NCBI RefSeq assembly: GCF_002218085.1
Contig: NZ_BDUC01000001.1
Span: forward strand, 1,179,955-1,243,954
Reading direction: 5' to 3'
Length of the DNA: 64,000 nt
Source: Tolypothrix sp. NIES-4075
Lineage (GTDB): Bacteria; Cyanobacteriota; Cyanobacteriia; Cyanobacteriales; Nostocaceae
Shown: piece after piece, positions 1 to 8,764 of the stretch
Layout of the letters: every line of letters starts with the position of its first letter
How positions within the stretch are numbered: position 1 is the first letter of the stretch
Position numbers and translations under genes: made by a program
The notes under the pieces: generated by a model
The model's database searches: none
Told to the model about the DNA's origin: nothing
What the model saw: only the letters and a program-made list of their open reading frames with translations

Positions 1-148
1 TCTAGATAATGTTTTAGTTGATACAGGCGCAACCCGTCTTTGTCTGCCAGCAAATATTATTGCTCAGTTAGGCTTACCGCTTGCCGGAGAAATAGATGTT
101 AAAACCGCAGCGGGTATCTGTAAAACACGACTATTTAGGCGAATATGA
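1..148 (+). pseudogene. Fragment of a retropepsin-like clan AA aspartic protease
   Basis: From base 2 the frame reads LVDTGATRLCLPANII followed by AQLGLPLAGEIDV, which carries the D-T-G active-site triad typical of the single-domain aspartic proteases that are common as small cyanobacterial genes. The frame hits TGA at 146-148, only about 40 residues after the DTG, so the second half of the fold is missing. Downstream in another frame lies a different gene tail, which suggests a deletion fusion. The 5' end is cut by the window edge. I infer a non-functional remnant. Confidence 0.5.
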
Positions 149-272
149 AGAAGTAAACCAAAGTGGATTTTTCCCAGGTTTAGACCCAAATTTGTTATTG
201 CAATATATTGCAATGCCTGACCAGTATGATGCTGTTCAAGAGTTTGAGCGCGTTATCCGACATATAAACTAA
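129..272 (+). pseudogene. C-terminal remnant, probably of an Uma2-type endonuclease
   Basis: The frame running through 129-272 encodes a tail with SGFFPGLDPNLLLQYIAM and ends at TAA (270-272). The 'FFPGLD..LL' tail resembles the C-termini of some cyanobacterial Uma2 (DUF820) proteins. It has no start codon or N-terminal domain here and is joined out of frame to the protease fragment. The Uma2 assignment rests on a short tail from memory and is weak; that it is a gene remnant is better supported. Confidence 0.35.
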
Positions 273-278
273 AGTATC

Positions 279-356
279 GTAGGGCGTGTTAGGACATTCA
301 TCAAGGCGCACACTTTGTGATGTCTCGATGCGTTACGCTTCGCTAACGCACCCTAC
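279..356. repeat. GTAGGG...CCCTAC inverted-repeat element, 78 bp
   Basis: The left arm (279-292, gtagggcgtgttag) and the right arm (343-356, ctaacgcaccctac) are inverted repeats matching at 12 of 14 positions. Between them lies a second small palindrome (gcgttacgcttcgctaacgc). It begins with GTAG and ends with CTAC like the other hairpin elements in this window. Confidence 0.6.
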
Positions 357-364
357 TGGCTTAA

Positions 365-447
365 ATTGGGAATGGGTAATAGGGAATGGGTAATGGGGAA
401 ATAAAACTTTTTTCCACGTTCCCAATTACCAATTCCCAATTCCCAGT
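365..447. repeat. GGGAATGGGTAAT / ATTACCAATTCCC low-complexity repeat
   Basis: Short direct units (gggaatgggtaat) are followed by the complementary units (ccaattaccaattccc), so the whole tract can fold into a hairpin. It sits directly downstream of the eno stop codon. The same unit recurs near 4436, 44186, 47380 and 59697. Confidence 0.65.
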
Positions 448-449
448 TT

Positions 450-1736
450 CTACTTGGGTCCTAATCCTACAGCACCGGCATAAATAGCGCGATCGCCTAA
501 TTCATCTTCAATTCGCAACAAGCGGTTATATTTTGCTACTCGTTCGCTGCGACATAAAGAACCGGTTTTAATTTGACCGGCACGAGTTGCTACTGCTAAA
601 TCAGCAATAGTCGTATCTTCAGTTTCACCGGAACGATGGCTGATAACTGACCGGAAACCGTTACGAGTCGCTAAATCAATCGTTTCCAAAGTTTCTGTTA
701 ACGAACCAATTTGATTAAGTTTAATCAAAATGGCATTAGCGGATTTTTGCTCAATGCCTTTTTGTAAGCGTATGGCATTAGTTACAAACAAATCATCACC
801 TACCAATTGAGTACGCGAACCGATTTTCTCAGTTAGTAACTGCCAATTTTGCCAATCTTCCTCATGCAAGCCATCCTCAATCGATACAATCGGATATTGA
901 TCGACCAATTGCCCTAAATAATCAATAAATTCAACTGGGGAATGTGGTTTACCGTCATAGACATATTGTCCTTCTTTGTAAAACTCACTCGCTGCCACAT
1001 CCAAAGCCAAAGCTACTTCTTCACCTGGTTTGTAACCTGCTTTCTCAATCGCTGCCACTAACAATTCTAAAGCTACCTGATTCGACTCTAGGTTAGGCGC
1101 AAAACCACCTTCATCCCCCACCCCGGTCAGTAGACCTTTATCATCCAACACCTTGCTGAGGGTGGCAAATACCTCTGCACCCCAGCGCAAAGCTTCCCGG
1201 AAAGAAGACGCACCAATGGGGACAATCATAAACTCTTGAAAGTCCACATTATTTGATGCGTGTGCCCCACCGTTAATTACATTCATCAACGGTACTGGCA
1301 ACAAATTCGCCAAAGGTCCACCTAAATAGCGATATAGGGGAAGTCCTAAAGAATCGGCTCCAGCTTTAGCGGCGGCTAGAGAAACTGCTAAAATCGCATT
1401 TGCGCCCAAATTGGATTTATTAGCCGAACCATCCAAAGCAATCATCGTGCGATCAATAAGTTCTTGGTTCAAGGCATCCATGTTGATTAACTTCGGCGCG
1501 AGTGTCTCTTTGACGTTCTGCACCGCCTTGAGTACCCCTTTGCCCCCGTAACGATGTTTTTCGCCATCCCGCAGTTCGTGCGCCTCAAAAGTGCCTGTGG
1601 ACGCGCCACTAGGAACCTGTGCCAATCCGACAGCACCGTTTAACAAATGCACTTCGGCTTCAATTGTCGGTCTGCCGCGAGAGTCGAGAATTTCACGAGC
1701 AGCGATCGCCTCAATCGCAGTATCTATGTTAATCAT
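450..1736 (-). CDS. eno: Enolase (phosphopyruvate hydratase)
   Basis: Converts 2-phosphoglycerate to phosphoenolpyruvate in cytosolic glycolysis. The 428-residue length is typical. Visible hallmarks are the N-terminal SRGRPTIEAEV and PSGASTGTFEA loops, His159 in NGGAHA, the catalytic Glu209 in GDEGGF, the metal ligands Asp246, Glu287 (SIEDG) and Asp314 (GDD), the catalytic Lys339 within ILIKLNQIGSLTET, and SHRSGETEDTTIADL near 367-380. I start at the ATG at 1736 (MINIDTAIEAIAA): it matches the usual cyanobacterial N-terminus and has AAGGAC upstream, whereas the in-frame extension to 1781 adds an unconserved basic stretch. It is a single-gene unit, divergent from gloA, with a repeat hairpin just after its stop. 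Confidence 0.97.
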   Translation of the reverse strand: MINIDTAIEAIAAREILDSRGRPTIEAEVHLLNGAVGLAQVPSGASTGTFEAHELRDGEKHRYGGKGVLKAVQNVKETLAPKLINMDALNQELIDRTMIALDGSANKSNLGANAILAVSLAAAKAGADSLGLPLYRYLGGPLANLLPVPLMNVINGGAHASNNVDFQEFMIVPIGASSFREALRWGAEVFATLSKVLDDKGLLTGVGDEGGFAPNLESNQVALELLVAAIEKAGYKPGEEVALALDVAASEFYKEGQYVYDGKPHSPVEFIDYLGQLVDQYPIVSIEDGLHEEDWQNWQLLTEKIGSRTQLVGDDLFVTNAIRLQKGIEQKSANAILIKLNQIGSLTETLETIDLATRNGFRSVISHRSGETEDTTIADLAVATRAGQIKTGSLCRSERVAKYNRLLRIEDELGDRAIYAGAVGLGPK

Positions 1737-2118
1737 CTTTTCTTTGTCCTTTAGATGAAAGCGTTTTTGCCGCTGAAACAAACAGCCTATTGGTTCCGAC
1801 GATCTAGCATAGGCGTTTCCGGGACTTTATACGCTCAGATTTAACAAGTTTTCTAGAGATTTGCTTGCCTGCGCTGCCTGTACGATTGTCATTAGCGCTG
1901 ACAACAAAATCATCACATCAATTTTCACAGTTTCTCAAAACCACCCATATTTCCACATCTTCGCGACTCAAGGCTCCAAAAAAAACTTAAATCTCTCCAT
2001 CAGTTTTTTTAAACACTTCACAAATAGGTCTTTTTTTGGCATCCTTGGCGATTCGTTACAGTTAGCAGCATCCCCGCATCCCCATCTAAAATCGGTAAAG
2101 AAGCAATCAAGAATAATT
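1737..2118. other. Divergent eno-gloA intergenic region
   Basis: About 380 bases between the two divergent starts. It must hold both promoters. An open frame reads in from 1861 ahead of gloA, but its translation (Cys/Ser/Phe-rich) is not conserved-looking. I see no RNA gene, repeat or clear operator. Confidence 0.5.
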
Positions 2119-2553
2119 ATGCGTTTACTACACACAATGTTACGCGTCGGCAACCTGGAAGAATCCTTGAAATTTTATTGCGATGTCCTGGGAATGAAAT
2201 TATTGCGACGAAAAGATTATCCAGGTGGAGAATTTACCCTCGCTTTTGTCGGTTACGGTGACGAAACAGACAATACGGTGCTAGAACTAACCTACAACTG
2301 GGGTGTTGAAAAATACGACTTAGGTAATGCTTACGGTCACATTGCCTTAGGAGTCGATGATATTTACTCTACCTGTGACGAAATCAGAAAGACTGGTGCT
2401 AAAGTAGTCCGGGAACCAGGACCGATGAAACACGGTTCAACGGTAATTGCTTTTGTCGAAGATCCAGATGGGTACAAAGTAGAACTTATTCAATTGGGTA
2501 CTCAGGGTTCAAATGCGAAACAGGAGTCACAAGAAAAACTTGTAACTCAGTAA
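2119..2553 (+). CDS. gloA: Lactoylglutathione lyase (glyoxalase I)
   Basis: Isomerises the hemithioacetal of methylglyoxal and glutathione to S-lactoylglutathione, a cytosolic detoxification step. The 144-residue protein has the two-module VOC fold. The four metal ligands fall at His5, Glu56, His74 and Glu122, exactly the positions of the nickel-type E. coli enzyme. The start at 2119 (MRLLHTMLRVGNLEESLKFY) is chosen because the first ligand is residue 5; the frame is open back to 1861 but that extension has no family counterpart. The C-terminus carries a short hydrophilic tail after QLGTQ. The porin gene follows 28 bases later. Confidence 0.95.
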   Translation: MRLLHTMLRVGNLEESLKFYCDVLGMKLLRRKDYPGGEFTLAFVGYGDETDNTVLELTYNWGVEKYDLGNAYGHIALGVDDIYSTCDEIRKTGAKVVREPGPMKHGSTVIAFVEDPDGYKVELIQLGTQGSNAKQESQEKLVTQ

Positions 2554-2581
2554 TTATGTTGTTACACAGGTAAGATTTCGC

Positions 2582-4423
2582 GTGAAGCAATGTCTGCAAG
2601 AAAAAATTTATTCTCAAAAGTTTTCGGCTGATAACTTAGTCGGTTGCAAAATTATCAGCAACCGACGAAAGTTTTATTGGATAGAACTTAGGCAATCAGA
2701 CAAAAAAAATAAATATAAACTCGTAGTAAGCGCTTTAGCGCTTATTTTAGGCACTAAAGTGCCTACTACGAGTAAGTCGTATTCAATTGTGGCAGTAAGT
2801 ATCATCACGGTATTCGTTCAGACGTGCTTGCCATTAAGGGCACAGATGAATCTGGAAGGAGAGATAAGGGAGACAAGCGGACAAGGAGACAATCAGACAA
2901 AAAGAATAATTTTTCTTTCTCCCACTCCCCCCCTCCCCCACTCCCCCATTCCCCCTCCTCAAATTGCCCAATTCCCAATTGTCAATCAAGTAGCGAATAA
3001 ATCTGCTAATGTGGACGCGGATTCTGAGTTTTTAACTCCGCAAACTTCAGTTTCTCAACTATCTGATGTTCAACCAACAGATTGGGCTTATCAGGCTTTG
3101 CGATCGCTTATGGAACGTTACAATGTCATCTCTGGCTTTGGTGATAACACTTTTAAAGGCAATCGTCCTCTCAGCCGTGATGAATTTGCCGCAGGTTTAG
3201 CGGCTACTTTAGATAAAGTTGAAGGCTTGATTGCGGAGGCGATCGGCGATCAATACATTCAAGAAGATATTATCACCTTAAGACGGTTGCAAAAAGAATA
3301 TCGCTCTGCTTTGGATGATTTGCAAAAACGTGTCAACACAACAAGCGATCTCGCAAATAATCTCGAAGCACATCAATTCTCTACCACAACAACCCTTAAA
3401 GGTCAATTAATTTTTGCCCCCACTAGCGGTAGTGATGCTAACAGTACTATAGTCGCCCGTTCACGCTTAAATCTCAATACCAGCTTTAGCGAAAAAGATT
3501 TACTCGTCACCCAGTTAGAATCTGGTAACAATGGTGGTGATGCGATTAATTTGGCACAAAAGGAAAATTCTAATAATCTGGCAAACAGCGGCTTTATCGG
3601 CAATTATGGAGGACTCGATTACACTAACGTAGACGAAAACTTACGTCTAAGGCGATTATACTACTCGTTTCGTCCCTCACCAGATTTAGCTGTAAGCGTT
3701 GGGGCAAAAATGCTGCCACGGGATTTTATAGATCGTAATAAATACGCAAACAACGAAGCGGTTGATTTTAGTTCCACCTTTTTTATCAATAATCCTCTGA
3801 TTGTTCAAAATGAAATTGATCGAGAAGGTGGTGCAGGTGCAGCGATCGCATGGCAACCAAAAAATAGCAAATTCACCGTGCGATCGCTTTACATCGCCGG
3901 CAACGCCAATCAATCTAATTCAACCACAGACGGGGGTTTATTTGGCGATCGCCATCAAGCCAGTGTCGAAGTAGAATATTCCCCAAGTTCGCGCTTTGCA
4001 TTTCGGCTACAATATACTAATGCGGAAATTAACAACACTGATATTAACGCCTTTGGTGTCAATGCCGAATATACCTTAAATCGCAACACCGGAATTTTTA
4101 CTCGCTTGGGAGTCGGTAATTACCAAGGATTTAACACTGCCATTAACCAAAATATAGATTTACAGCCTTTAAGTTGGGCGATCGGTGTCGGTTTGCGTAA
4201 CTTCGTTCTTCCCGGAACCGTTGCTGGTGTAGCGATCGGTCAACCTTTCGTTGCTGAGGATTTTGGAGACGCTACCCAAACCAACTTCGAGGCATTCTAC
4301 AATCTACAATTAAGCGACAATATCAGTATTACCCCTATACTATCCCTAGTGAGCAACCCTAATAACGATAGCTCCAACGGCACCATCTGGCAAAGTACAC
4401 TCAGAACGGTGTTTTCGTTTTAG
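2582..4423 (+). CDS. SLH-domain / OprB-type outer-membrane porin (iron uptake porin family)
   Basis: Probable outer-membrane beta-barrel channel of the cyanobacterial SLH-porin family, proposed to take up iron or other small solutes. Seen: one SLH module (DVQPTDWAYQALRSLMERY to about residue 215), a short coiled coil (about 220-270), then a barrel domain ending in Phe (TVFSF). The likely signal peptide (SYSIVAVSIITVFVQTCLPL, ending at LRAQ) begins only around residue 66, which is odd. The preceding codons include a GTAG...CTAC hairpin element (2719-2773), and residues about 92-127 come from a G/C-tract repeat (PTPPLPHSPIPPP). The start is GTG at 2582; no convincing start lies closer to the signal peptide. 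Family is confident; the true N-terminus is not. Confidence 0.85.
   Translation: MKQCLQEKIYSQKFSADNLVGCKIISNRRKFYWIELRQSDKKNKYKLVVSALALILGTKVPTTSKSYSIVAVSIITVFVQTCLPLRAQMNLEGEIRETSGQGDNQTKRIIFLSPTPPLPHSPIPPPQIAQFPIVNQVANKSANVDADSEFLTPQTSVSQLSDVQPTDWAYQALRSLMERYNVISGFGDNTFKGNRPLSRDEFAAGLAATLDKVEGLIAEAIGDQYIQEDIITLRRLQKEYRSALDDLQKRVNTTSDLANNLEAHQFSTTTTLKGQLIFAPTSGSDANSTIVARSRLNLNTSFSEKDLLVTQLESGNNGGDAINLAQKENSNNLANSGFIGNYGGLDYTNVDENLRLRRLYYSFRPSPDLAVSVGAKMLPRDFIDRNKYANNEAVDFSSTFFINNPLIVQNEIDREGGAGAAIAWQPKNSKFTVRSLYIAGNANQSNSTTDGGLFGDRHQASVEVEYSPSSRFAFRLQYTNAEINNTDINAFGVNAEYTLNRNTGIFTRLGVGNYQGFNTAINQNIDLQPLSWAIGVGLRNFVLPGTVAGVAIGQPFVAEDFGDATQTNFEAFYNLQLSDNISITPILSLVSNPNNDSSNGTIWQSTLRTVFSF
2719..2773. 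repeat. GTAG...CTAC double-hairpin (REP/BIME-like) inside the porin gene
   Basis: Outer arms actcgtagt and actacgagt are perfect inverted repeats. Inside are two hairpins, aagcgc-ttta-gcgctt and ggcact-aaa-gtgcc. It is read in frame as part of the porin N-terminus (KLVVSALALILGTKVPTTS). Confidence 0.7.
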
Positions 4424-4435
4424 ATTAGGTTAGGG

Positions 4436-4520
4436 GTAATGGGTAATGGGTAATGGGTAATGGGTAATAGAGAATAAAAATAATTCCCACGTTCCCAATT
4501 ACCTATTACCAATGACCAAT
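4436..4520. repeat. GGGTAAT tandem tract and complementary CCCAATTACC units
   Basis: Four to five copies of gggtaat run after the porin stop codon, followed by ttcccaattacctattacc, giving a potential hairpin between the porin and clpB. Same family as the tract at 365-447. Confidence 0.65.
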
Positions 4521-4549
4521 TTAAAATCTAAAATCTAAAATTATTAAAG

Positions 4550-7219
4550 ATGCAGCCTACAGATCCAAATAAATTTACTGATAAAGCCTGGGAAGCGATT
4601 GTTAAATCTCAGGATGTAGTTCGTGCTTATCAACAACAGCAATTAGATGTTGAACATTTAATTATCGCTTTATTAGAAGAACCCACTGGATTAGCAACAC
4701 GCATCCTCGCTCGCTGTGAAGTTGATCCGTTCCGTTTGCAGCAGCAAGTCGAAGCTTTTACCCAACGTCAGCCGAAAGTTGGCAAAAACGAGCAGCTTTA
4801 CCTCGGTCGCAATTTAGATATTATGTTAGACCGAGCCGAAGAAGCAAGAGTTAGGATGAAGGATTCCTTCATTTCTGTGGAACACATGCTTCTGGGTTTT
4901 GTTGAGGACGATCGCATCGGACGCAAGATGTTCAAAGCTTTTAATTTGGACTCCTCGAAGTTAGAAGCGACGATCAAAACCGTTCGCGGTAGCCAAAAAG
5001 TTACCGATCAAGCTCCAGAATCTCGTTACGAAGCTTTACAAAAGTTCGGCAGAGACTTGACAGAACAAGCAAAAGCTGGTAGGCTCGACCCAGTAATCGG
5101 ACGCGATGATGAAATTCGCCGGGTAATTCAGGTATTATCGCGTCGGAGCAAAAATAACCCGGTATTGATTGGTGAACCTGGGGTAGGTAAAACAGCGATC
5201 GCCGAAGCTTTGGCACAGCGGATGGTTAACGGTGATGTTCCCGAATCTTTGAAAAACCGCCAGTTAATTTCCCTAGATATGGGTAGTTTGATTGCCGGGG
5301 CAAAATACCGAGGTGAATTTGAAGACCGTTTAAAAGCGGTTCTACGTGAAGTTACTGAATCAAACGGTCAAATAGTTTTATTTATCGATGAGTTGCATAC
5401 CGTTGTTGGTACTGGTTCTAACCAACAAGGAGCGATGGATGCGGGCAATTTACTCAAACCGATGTTAGCGCGGGGAGAATTGCGTTGTATTGGCGCGACA
5501 ACCTTGGATGAATACCGTAAATATATCGAAAAAGATGCCGCATTAGAAAGACGGTTTCAACAAGTATTTGTCGATCAGCCCAGCGTGGAAAATACCATTT
5601 CCATTTTGCGCGGTTTGAAAGAACGTTACGAAGTGCATCATAATGTTAAGATTTCTGATTCGGCGTTAGTCGCGGCAGCTACATTGTCATCAAGATATAT
5701 AAGCGATCGCTTTTTGCCAGATAAAGCGATCGACTTAGTAGATGAAGCCGCAGCCCAGCTGAAAATGGAAATTACCTCCAAACCTGCGGAATTAGAAATT
5801 ATTGACCGCCGTTTAATGCAGCTAGAAATGGAAAAGCTGTCATTAGCAGGGGAAGAGAAAGGTACGGCACAGACAAAAGAACGTTTGCAGCGAATTGAGC
5901 AAGAAATCGTCAATTTGACTGAAAAACAGCAGGAATTTAATGAGCAATGGCAAGGGGAAAAGCAGCTATTAGAAGCGATCAGCGCTTTAAAGAAACAAGA
6001 AGAAGCGTTGCGGGTACAAATTGAGCAAGCCGAACGAAACTACGATCTCAACAAAGCTGCCAAGTTAAAATATGACGATTTAGAGCGAGTACAGCGCGAC
6101 TTGGAAGTAAAAGAAGCGCAACTTTTGGAAACTCAAAATCAAGGTACTACCTTACTGCGGGAACAAGTTACCGAAGCTGATATTGCGGAAATCGTTGCCA
6201 AATGGACGGGAATTCCCGTAAATCGCCTGTTGGAATCGGAAAGACAAAAATTACTGCAACTAGAAAGCCATTTGCACCAACGAGTCATTGGGCAAGAGGA
6301 AGCTGTAGAAGCGGTATCAGCCGCAATTCGTCGCGCTCGTGCGGGGATGAAAGACCCAGGACGCCCGATTGGTTCATTTTTGTTCATGGGACCGACTGGT
6401 GTAGGTAAAACCGAGCTTGCGCGGGCATTAGCGCAGTTTCTCTTTGATTCTAGTGACGCATTGGTGCGCTTGGATATGTCCGAGTATATGGAGAAACATT
6501 CAGTTTCTCGCTTAGTCGGAGCGCCTCCCGGATATGTAGGTTATGAAGAAGGCGGTCAACTTTCGGAAGCGATTCGCCGCCGTCCTTACTCGGTGGTACT
6601 TTTGGATGAAGTGGAAAAGGCGCATCCAGACGTATTTAACATTTTGTTGCAGGTTTTGGATGACGGTAGAATTACTGATTCTCAGGGCAGAACGGTAGAT
6701 TTTCGCAACACCGTCATTGTCATGACCAGTAACATCGGTAGCGAATACATTTTGGATGTATCTGGTGATGATTCCAAATACAACATGATGCAAAAGCGAG
6801 TAACAGAAGCTTTGCGATCGCACTTTCGCCCAGAGTTTCTCAACCGCGTCGATGATATAATTATTTTCCACACCCTGAGTCGAACAGAAATGCGACATAT
6901 CGTCCGGATTCAACTCAAACGGGTGGAAAATCTGCTCGCAGATCAAAAAATATCATTAGAGATATCGCCAGCAGCGTGCGATCGCTTAGTAGAAATCGGT
7001 TACGATCCAGTTTACGGCGCACGTCCGATCAAACGGGCAATTCAGCGAGAAGTAGAAAATGCGATCGCTACCAAGTTGTTAGAAAACACCTTTATCTCTG
7101 GCGACACCATTTTAATCGACAAAGGCGATAACGGACTCACCTTTAACAAAAAAGTGACAATTAAAGTGGCGATACCACAAACCACCGTCAACTCGCTTAA
7201 GTCATTGCCTGAGTCTTGA
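4550..7219 (+). CDS. clpB: ATP-dependent disaggregase ClpB
   Basis: Hexameric AAA+ chaperone that, with DnaK, pulls polypeptides out of aggregates. The 889 residues are in family range. Order: N-domain (about 1-150), first AAA+ with Walker A GEPGVGKT (208-215), Walker B FIDELHT and GATTLDEYRKY, a long coiled-coil middle domain (about 410-530, EK/Q-rich), second AAA+ with GPTGVGKTELA (about 615) and LLDEVEKAHPDVFN, and a D2-small domain ending in GARPIKRAIQ. The middle domain separates it from ClpA/ClpC. Cyanobacteria often have two ClpB paralogues (heat-induced and constitutive); I cannot tell which this is. No CIRCE-like repeat is seen upstream. Confidence 0.95.
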   Translation: MQPTDPNKFTDKAWEAIVKSQDVVRAYQQQQLDVEHLIIALLEEPTGLATRILARCEVDPFRLQQQVEAFTQRQPKVGKNEQLYLGRNLDIMLDRAEEARVRMKDSFISVEHMLLGFVEDDRIGRKMFKAFNLDSSKLEATIKTVRGSQKVTDQAPESRYEALQKFGRDLTEQAKAGRLDPVIGRDDEIRRVIQVLSRRSKNNPVLIGEPGVGKTAIAEALAQRMVNGDVPESLKNRQLISLDMGSLIAGAKYRGEFEDRLKAVLREVTESNGQIVLFIDELHTVVGTGSNQQGAMDAGNLLKPMLARGELRCIGATTLDEYRKYIEKDAALERRFQQVFVDQPSVENTISILRGLKERYEVHHNVKISDSALVAAATLSSRYISDRFLPDKAIDLVDEAAAQLKMEITSKPAELEIIDRRLMQLEMEKLSLAGEEKGTAQTKERLQRIEQEIVNLTEKQQEFNEQWQGEKQLLEAISALKKQEEALRVQIEQAERNYDLNKAAKLKYDDLERVQRDLEVKEAQLLETQNQGTTLLREQVTEADIAEIVAKWTGIPVNRLLESERQKLLQLESHLHQRVIGQEEAVEAVSAAIRRARAGMKDPGRPIGSFLFMGPTGVGKTELARALAQFLFDSSDALVRLDMSEYMEKHSVSRLVGAPPGYVGYEEGGQLSEAIRRRPYSVVLLDEVEKAHPDVFNILLQVLDDGRITDSQGRTVDFRNTVIVMTSNIGSEYILDVSGDDSKYNMMQKRVTEALRSHFRPEFLNRVDDIIIFHTLSRTEMRHIVRIQLKRVENLLADQKISLEISPAACDRLVEIGYDPVYGARPIKRAIQREVENAIATKLLENTFISGDTILIDKGDNGLTFNKKVTIKVAIPQTTVNSLKSLPES

Positions 7220-7255
7220 AACTCGATACACAGATAGTCCTGGCAATTTCTCGTC

Positions 7256-7279
7256 GTTACTAGGCTGTAGCCTAGTAAC
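7256..7279. terminator. Perfect 11-bp hairpin downstream of clpB
   Basis: gttactaggct and agcctagtaac pair perfectly around GT. It lies 37 bases after the clpB stop with no U-tract, so it may be a transcript-end hairpin or a GTAAC-type repeat member. Confidence 0.5.
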
Positions 7280-7379
7280 GCCTTATTAGATGCTCTGCAT
7301 CCTGAGGATGAATTTCTCAGCTACTGAGTGGGCATACTAAAATTATCGTTCTATTAAGGTTAATCCCTAATTAATTATC

Positions 7380-8342
7380 ATGTCCGTTGATTTTACTGTA
7401 GCCATACCTACTTACAACGGAGAAAGCCGTTTACCCAAAGTATTAGAACGGTTGCGAACCCAGAAAAAGGTAGATGACTTCTGTTGGGAAATTATTATTG
7501 TTGATAATAACAGTACAGATGCTACAGCAAAACTAATCCACGAATACCAAGCCAACTGGGATCATCATGTACCCTTACGCTACTATTTTGAACCAGAACA
7601 AGGATTAGCTTTTGCACGACAACGTGCCGTAAAAGAAGCCCAAGGTGAATTTGTTGGTTTTTTAGATGATGATAATCACCCCAACCCTAACTGGGTAAGC
7701 GAAGCATACAAGTTTGGGAAACAGCATCCCTTATGTGGTGCATATGCAAGTCAAATTCAAGGGTGTTTTGAAGTCGAACCATCAGAACACCTCAAACAAA
7801 TAATTTTTTATCTAGCTATTACCGAGAGGGGGTATGAACCCCTTTTATATGAACCTCGAAAAAACGGATTTCCTCCTGGTGCTGGCTTAGTCGTGCGTCG
7901 CCAAGTATGGAATAATTATGTTCCCTCGCGTCTATTTTTAGTAGGTAGAGTTGGCTCATCAATGTTAGCTGGTGAAGATGCAGAAGCTTTGCTGTATATT
8001 CATCGTGCAGGCTGGGAAATTTGGTATAACCCAGCGATGGAAATAGAGCATATTATCCCATCTTGGAGACTAGAGAAAAATTACTTAATTTCCCTAATGC
8101 GGGGTATTGGTCTAAGCCGTTATCATTTGCGGATGCTACTACTTGAAAACTGGCAAAGACCATTTGCTTTTTTTATCTACATTCTAAATGACCTACGTAA
8201 ACTTACATCACATTTCATTCATTATCGCGCAGTAATTGAAAGTGACATTGTTGCCGCTTGTGAGATGGAGCGGCTACTAGCTACTTTCATGAGTCCTTTT
8301 TATTTAGGTAAAATAAAAATTAAAAGATTTTTTAAGATGTGA
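7380..8342 (+). CDS. hpsE: Family 2 glycosyltransferase, HpsE-type (copy 1)
   Basis: Inverting GT-A sugar transferase with nucleotide-sugar donor; the HpsE group acts in synthesis of the secreted hormogonium polysaccharide of gliding filamentous cyanobacteria. Seen: N-terminal VDFTVAIPTYNGESRLP, VDNNSTDAT, the acidic metal motif in GFLDDDNHP, AGEDAEALL and GWEIWYNPAMEIEH, and a hydrophobic C-terminal segment (about 255-285) that may touch the membrane. It is clearly paralogous to the minus-strand gene at 13485-14453, sharing YQANW, LAITERG, LLYEPRK and GWEIWYNPAME. It stands alone, upstream of htpG. Family confident; the Hps role is inferred from similarity and the nearby hpsABC genes. Confidence 0.85.
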   Translation: MSVDFTVAIPTYNGESRLPKVLERLRTQKKVDDFCWEIIIVDNNSTDATAKLIHEYQANWDHHVPLRYYFEPEQGLAFARQRAVKEAQGEFVGFLDDDNHPNPNWVSEAYKFGKQHPLCGAYASQIQGCFEVEPSEHLKQIIFYLAITERGYEPLLYEPRKNGFPPGAGLVVRRQVWNNYVPSRLFLVGRVGSSMLAGEDAEALLYIHRAGWEIWYNPAMEIEHIIPSWRLEKNYLISLMRGIGLSRYHLRMLLLENWQRPFAFFIYILNDLRKLTSHFIHYRAVIESDIVAACEMERLLATFMSPFYLGKIKIKRFFKM

Positions 8343-8704
8343 TCAGCTGCTAATATCAGTCATATATGAGGCTTTGTTGAAACTTGTGGAATTGTATAAA
8401 TACAATCTGTCGATGCTTGATTAGAGACGTGTTATGTTGATAGCACTCATGAAAACTGCCTTTTATCAGCTTTACTATCGCCTCAATCAGCTGTTGGATG
8501 GCACATAATCATAAAGTAAGTATATTTTCTTGTGTTATTTATGATACTTCCAGATTAAGTGCGTTTTTACCATGTAGGGAAATCCGAATCGCTGGTTGGG
8601 GGCAAATAATACTTTGAAAACGAGCGATCGCCTAACTTTAAGCATTAAAATTTTGATTGATAAGATTTCCCCATAGCGCCTTAATTAACAAAGGAGAGTT
8701 AAGG
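8343..8704. other. Intergenic region upstream of htpG
   Basis: About 360 bases, AT-rich, with one GCGATCGC octamer near 8625. I see no CIRCE repeat and no RNA gene. It presumably holds the htpG promoter. Confidence 0.5.
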
Positions 8705-8764
8705 GTGAATCTCGCTTCAGTTATCATTCAAATACTTGTACCGTACTTTAGGAATCATGCTTGA
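8705..8764 (+). CDS. Possible 19-codon leader peptide overlapping the htpG start
   Basis: A GTG at 8705 follows a good ribosome-binding site (AAAGGAG at about 8690). It encodes 19 residues (begins MNLASVIIQIL, ends FRNHA) and stops at TGA 8762-8764, overlapping the htpG ATG (8757) in another frame. htpG itself has only a weak TAGGA site. This arrangement would permit translational coupling; it is inference from spacing only. Confidence 0.25.
   Translation: MNLASVIIQILVPYFRNHA

Noticed and set aside
8343..8756. CIRCE (HrcA) operator before htpG
   Set aside because: Only an isolated agcactcatg half-like string near 8441 is seen; the paired TTAGCACTC-N9-GAGTGCTAA is absent.
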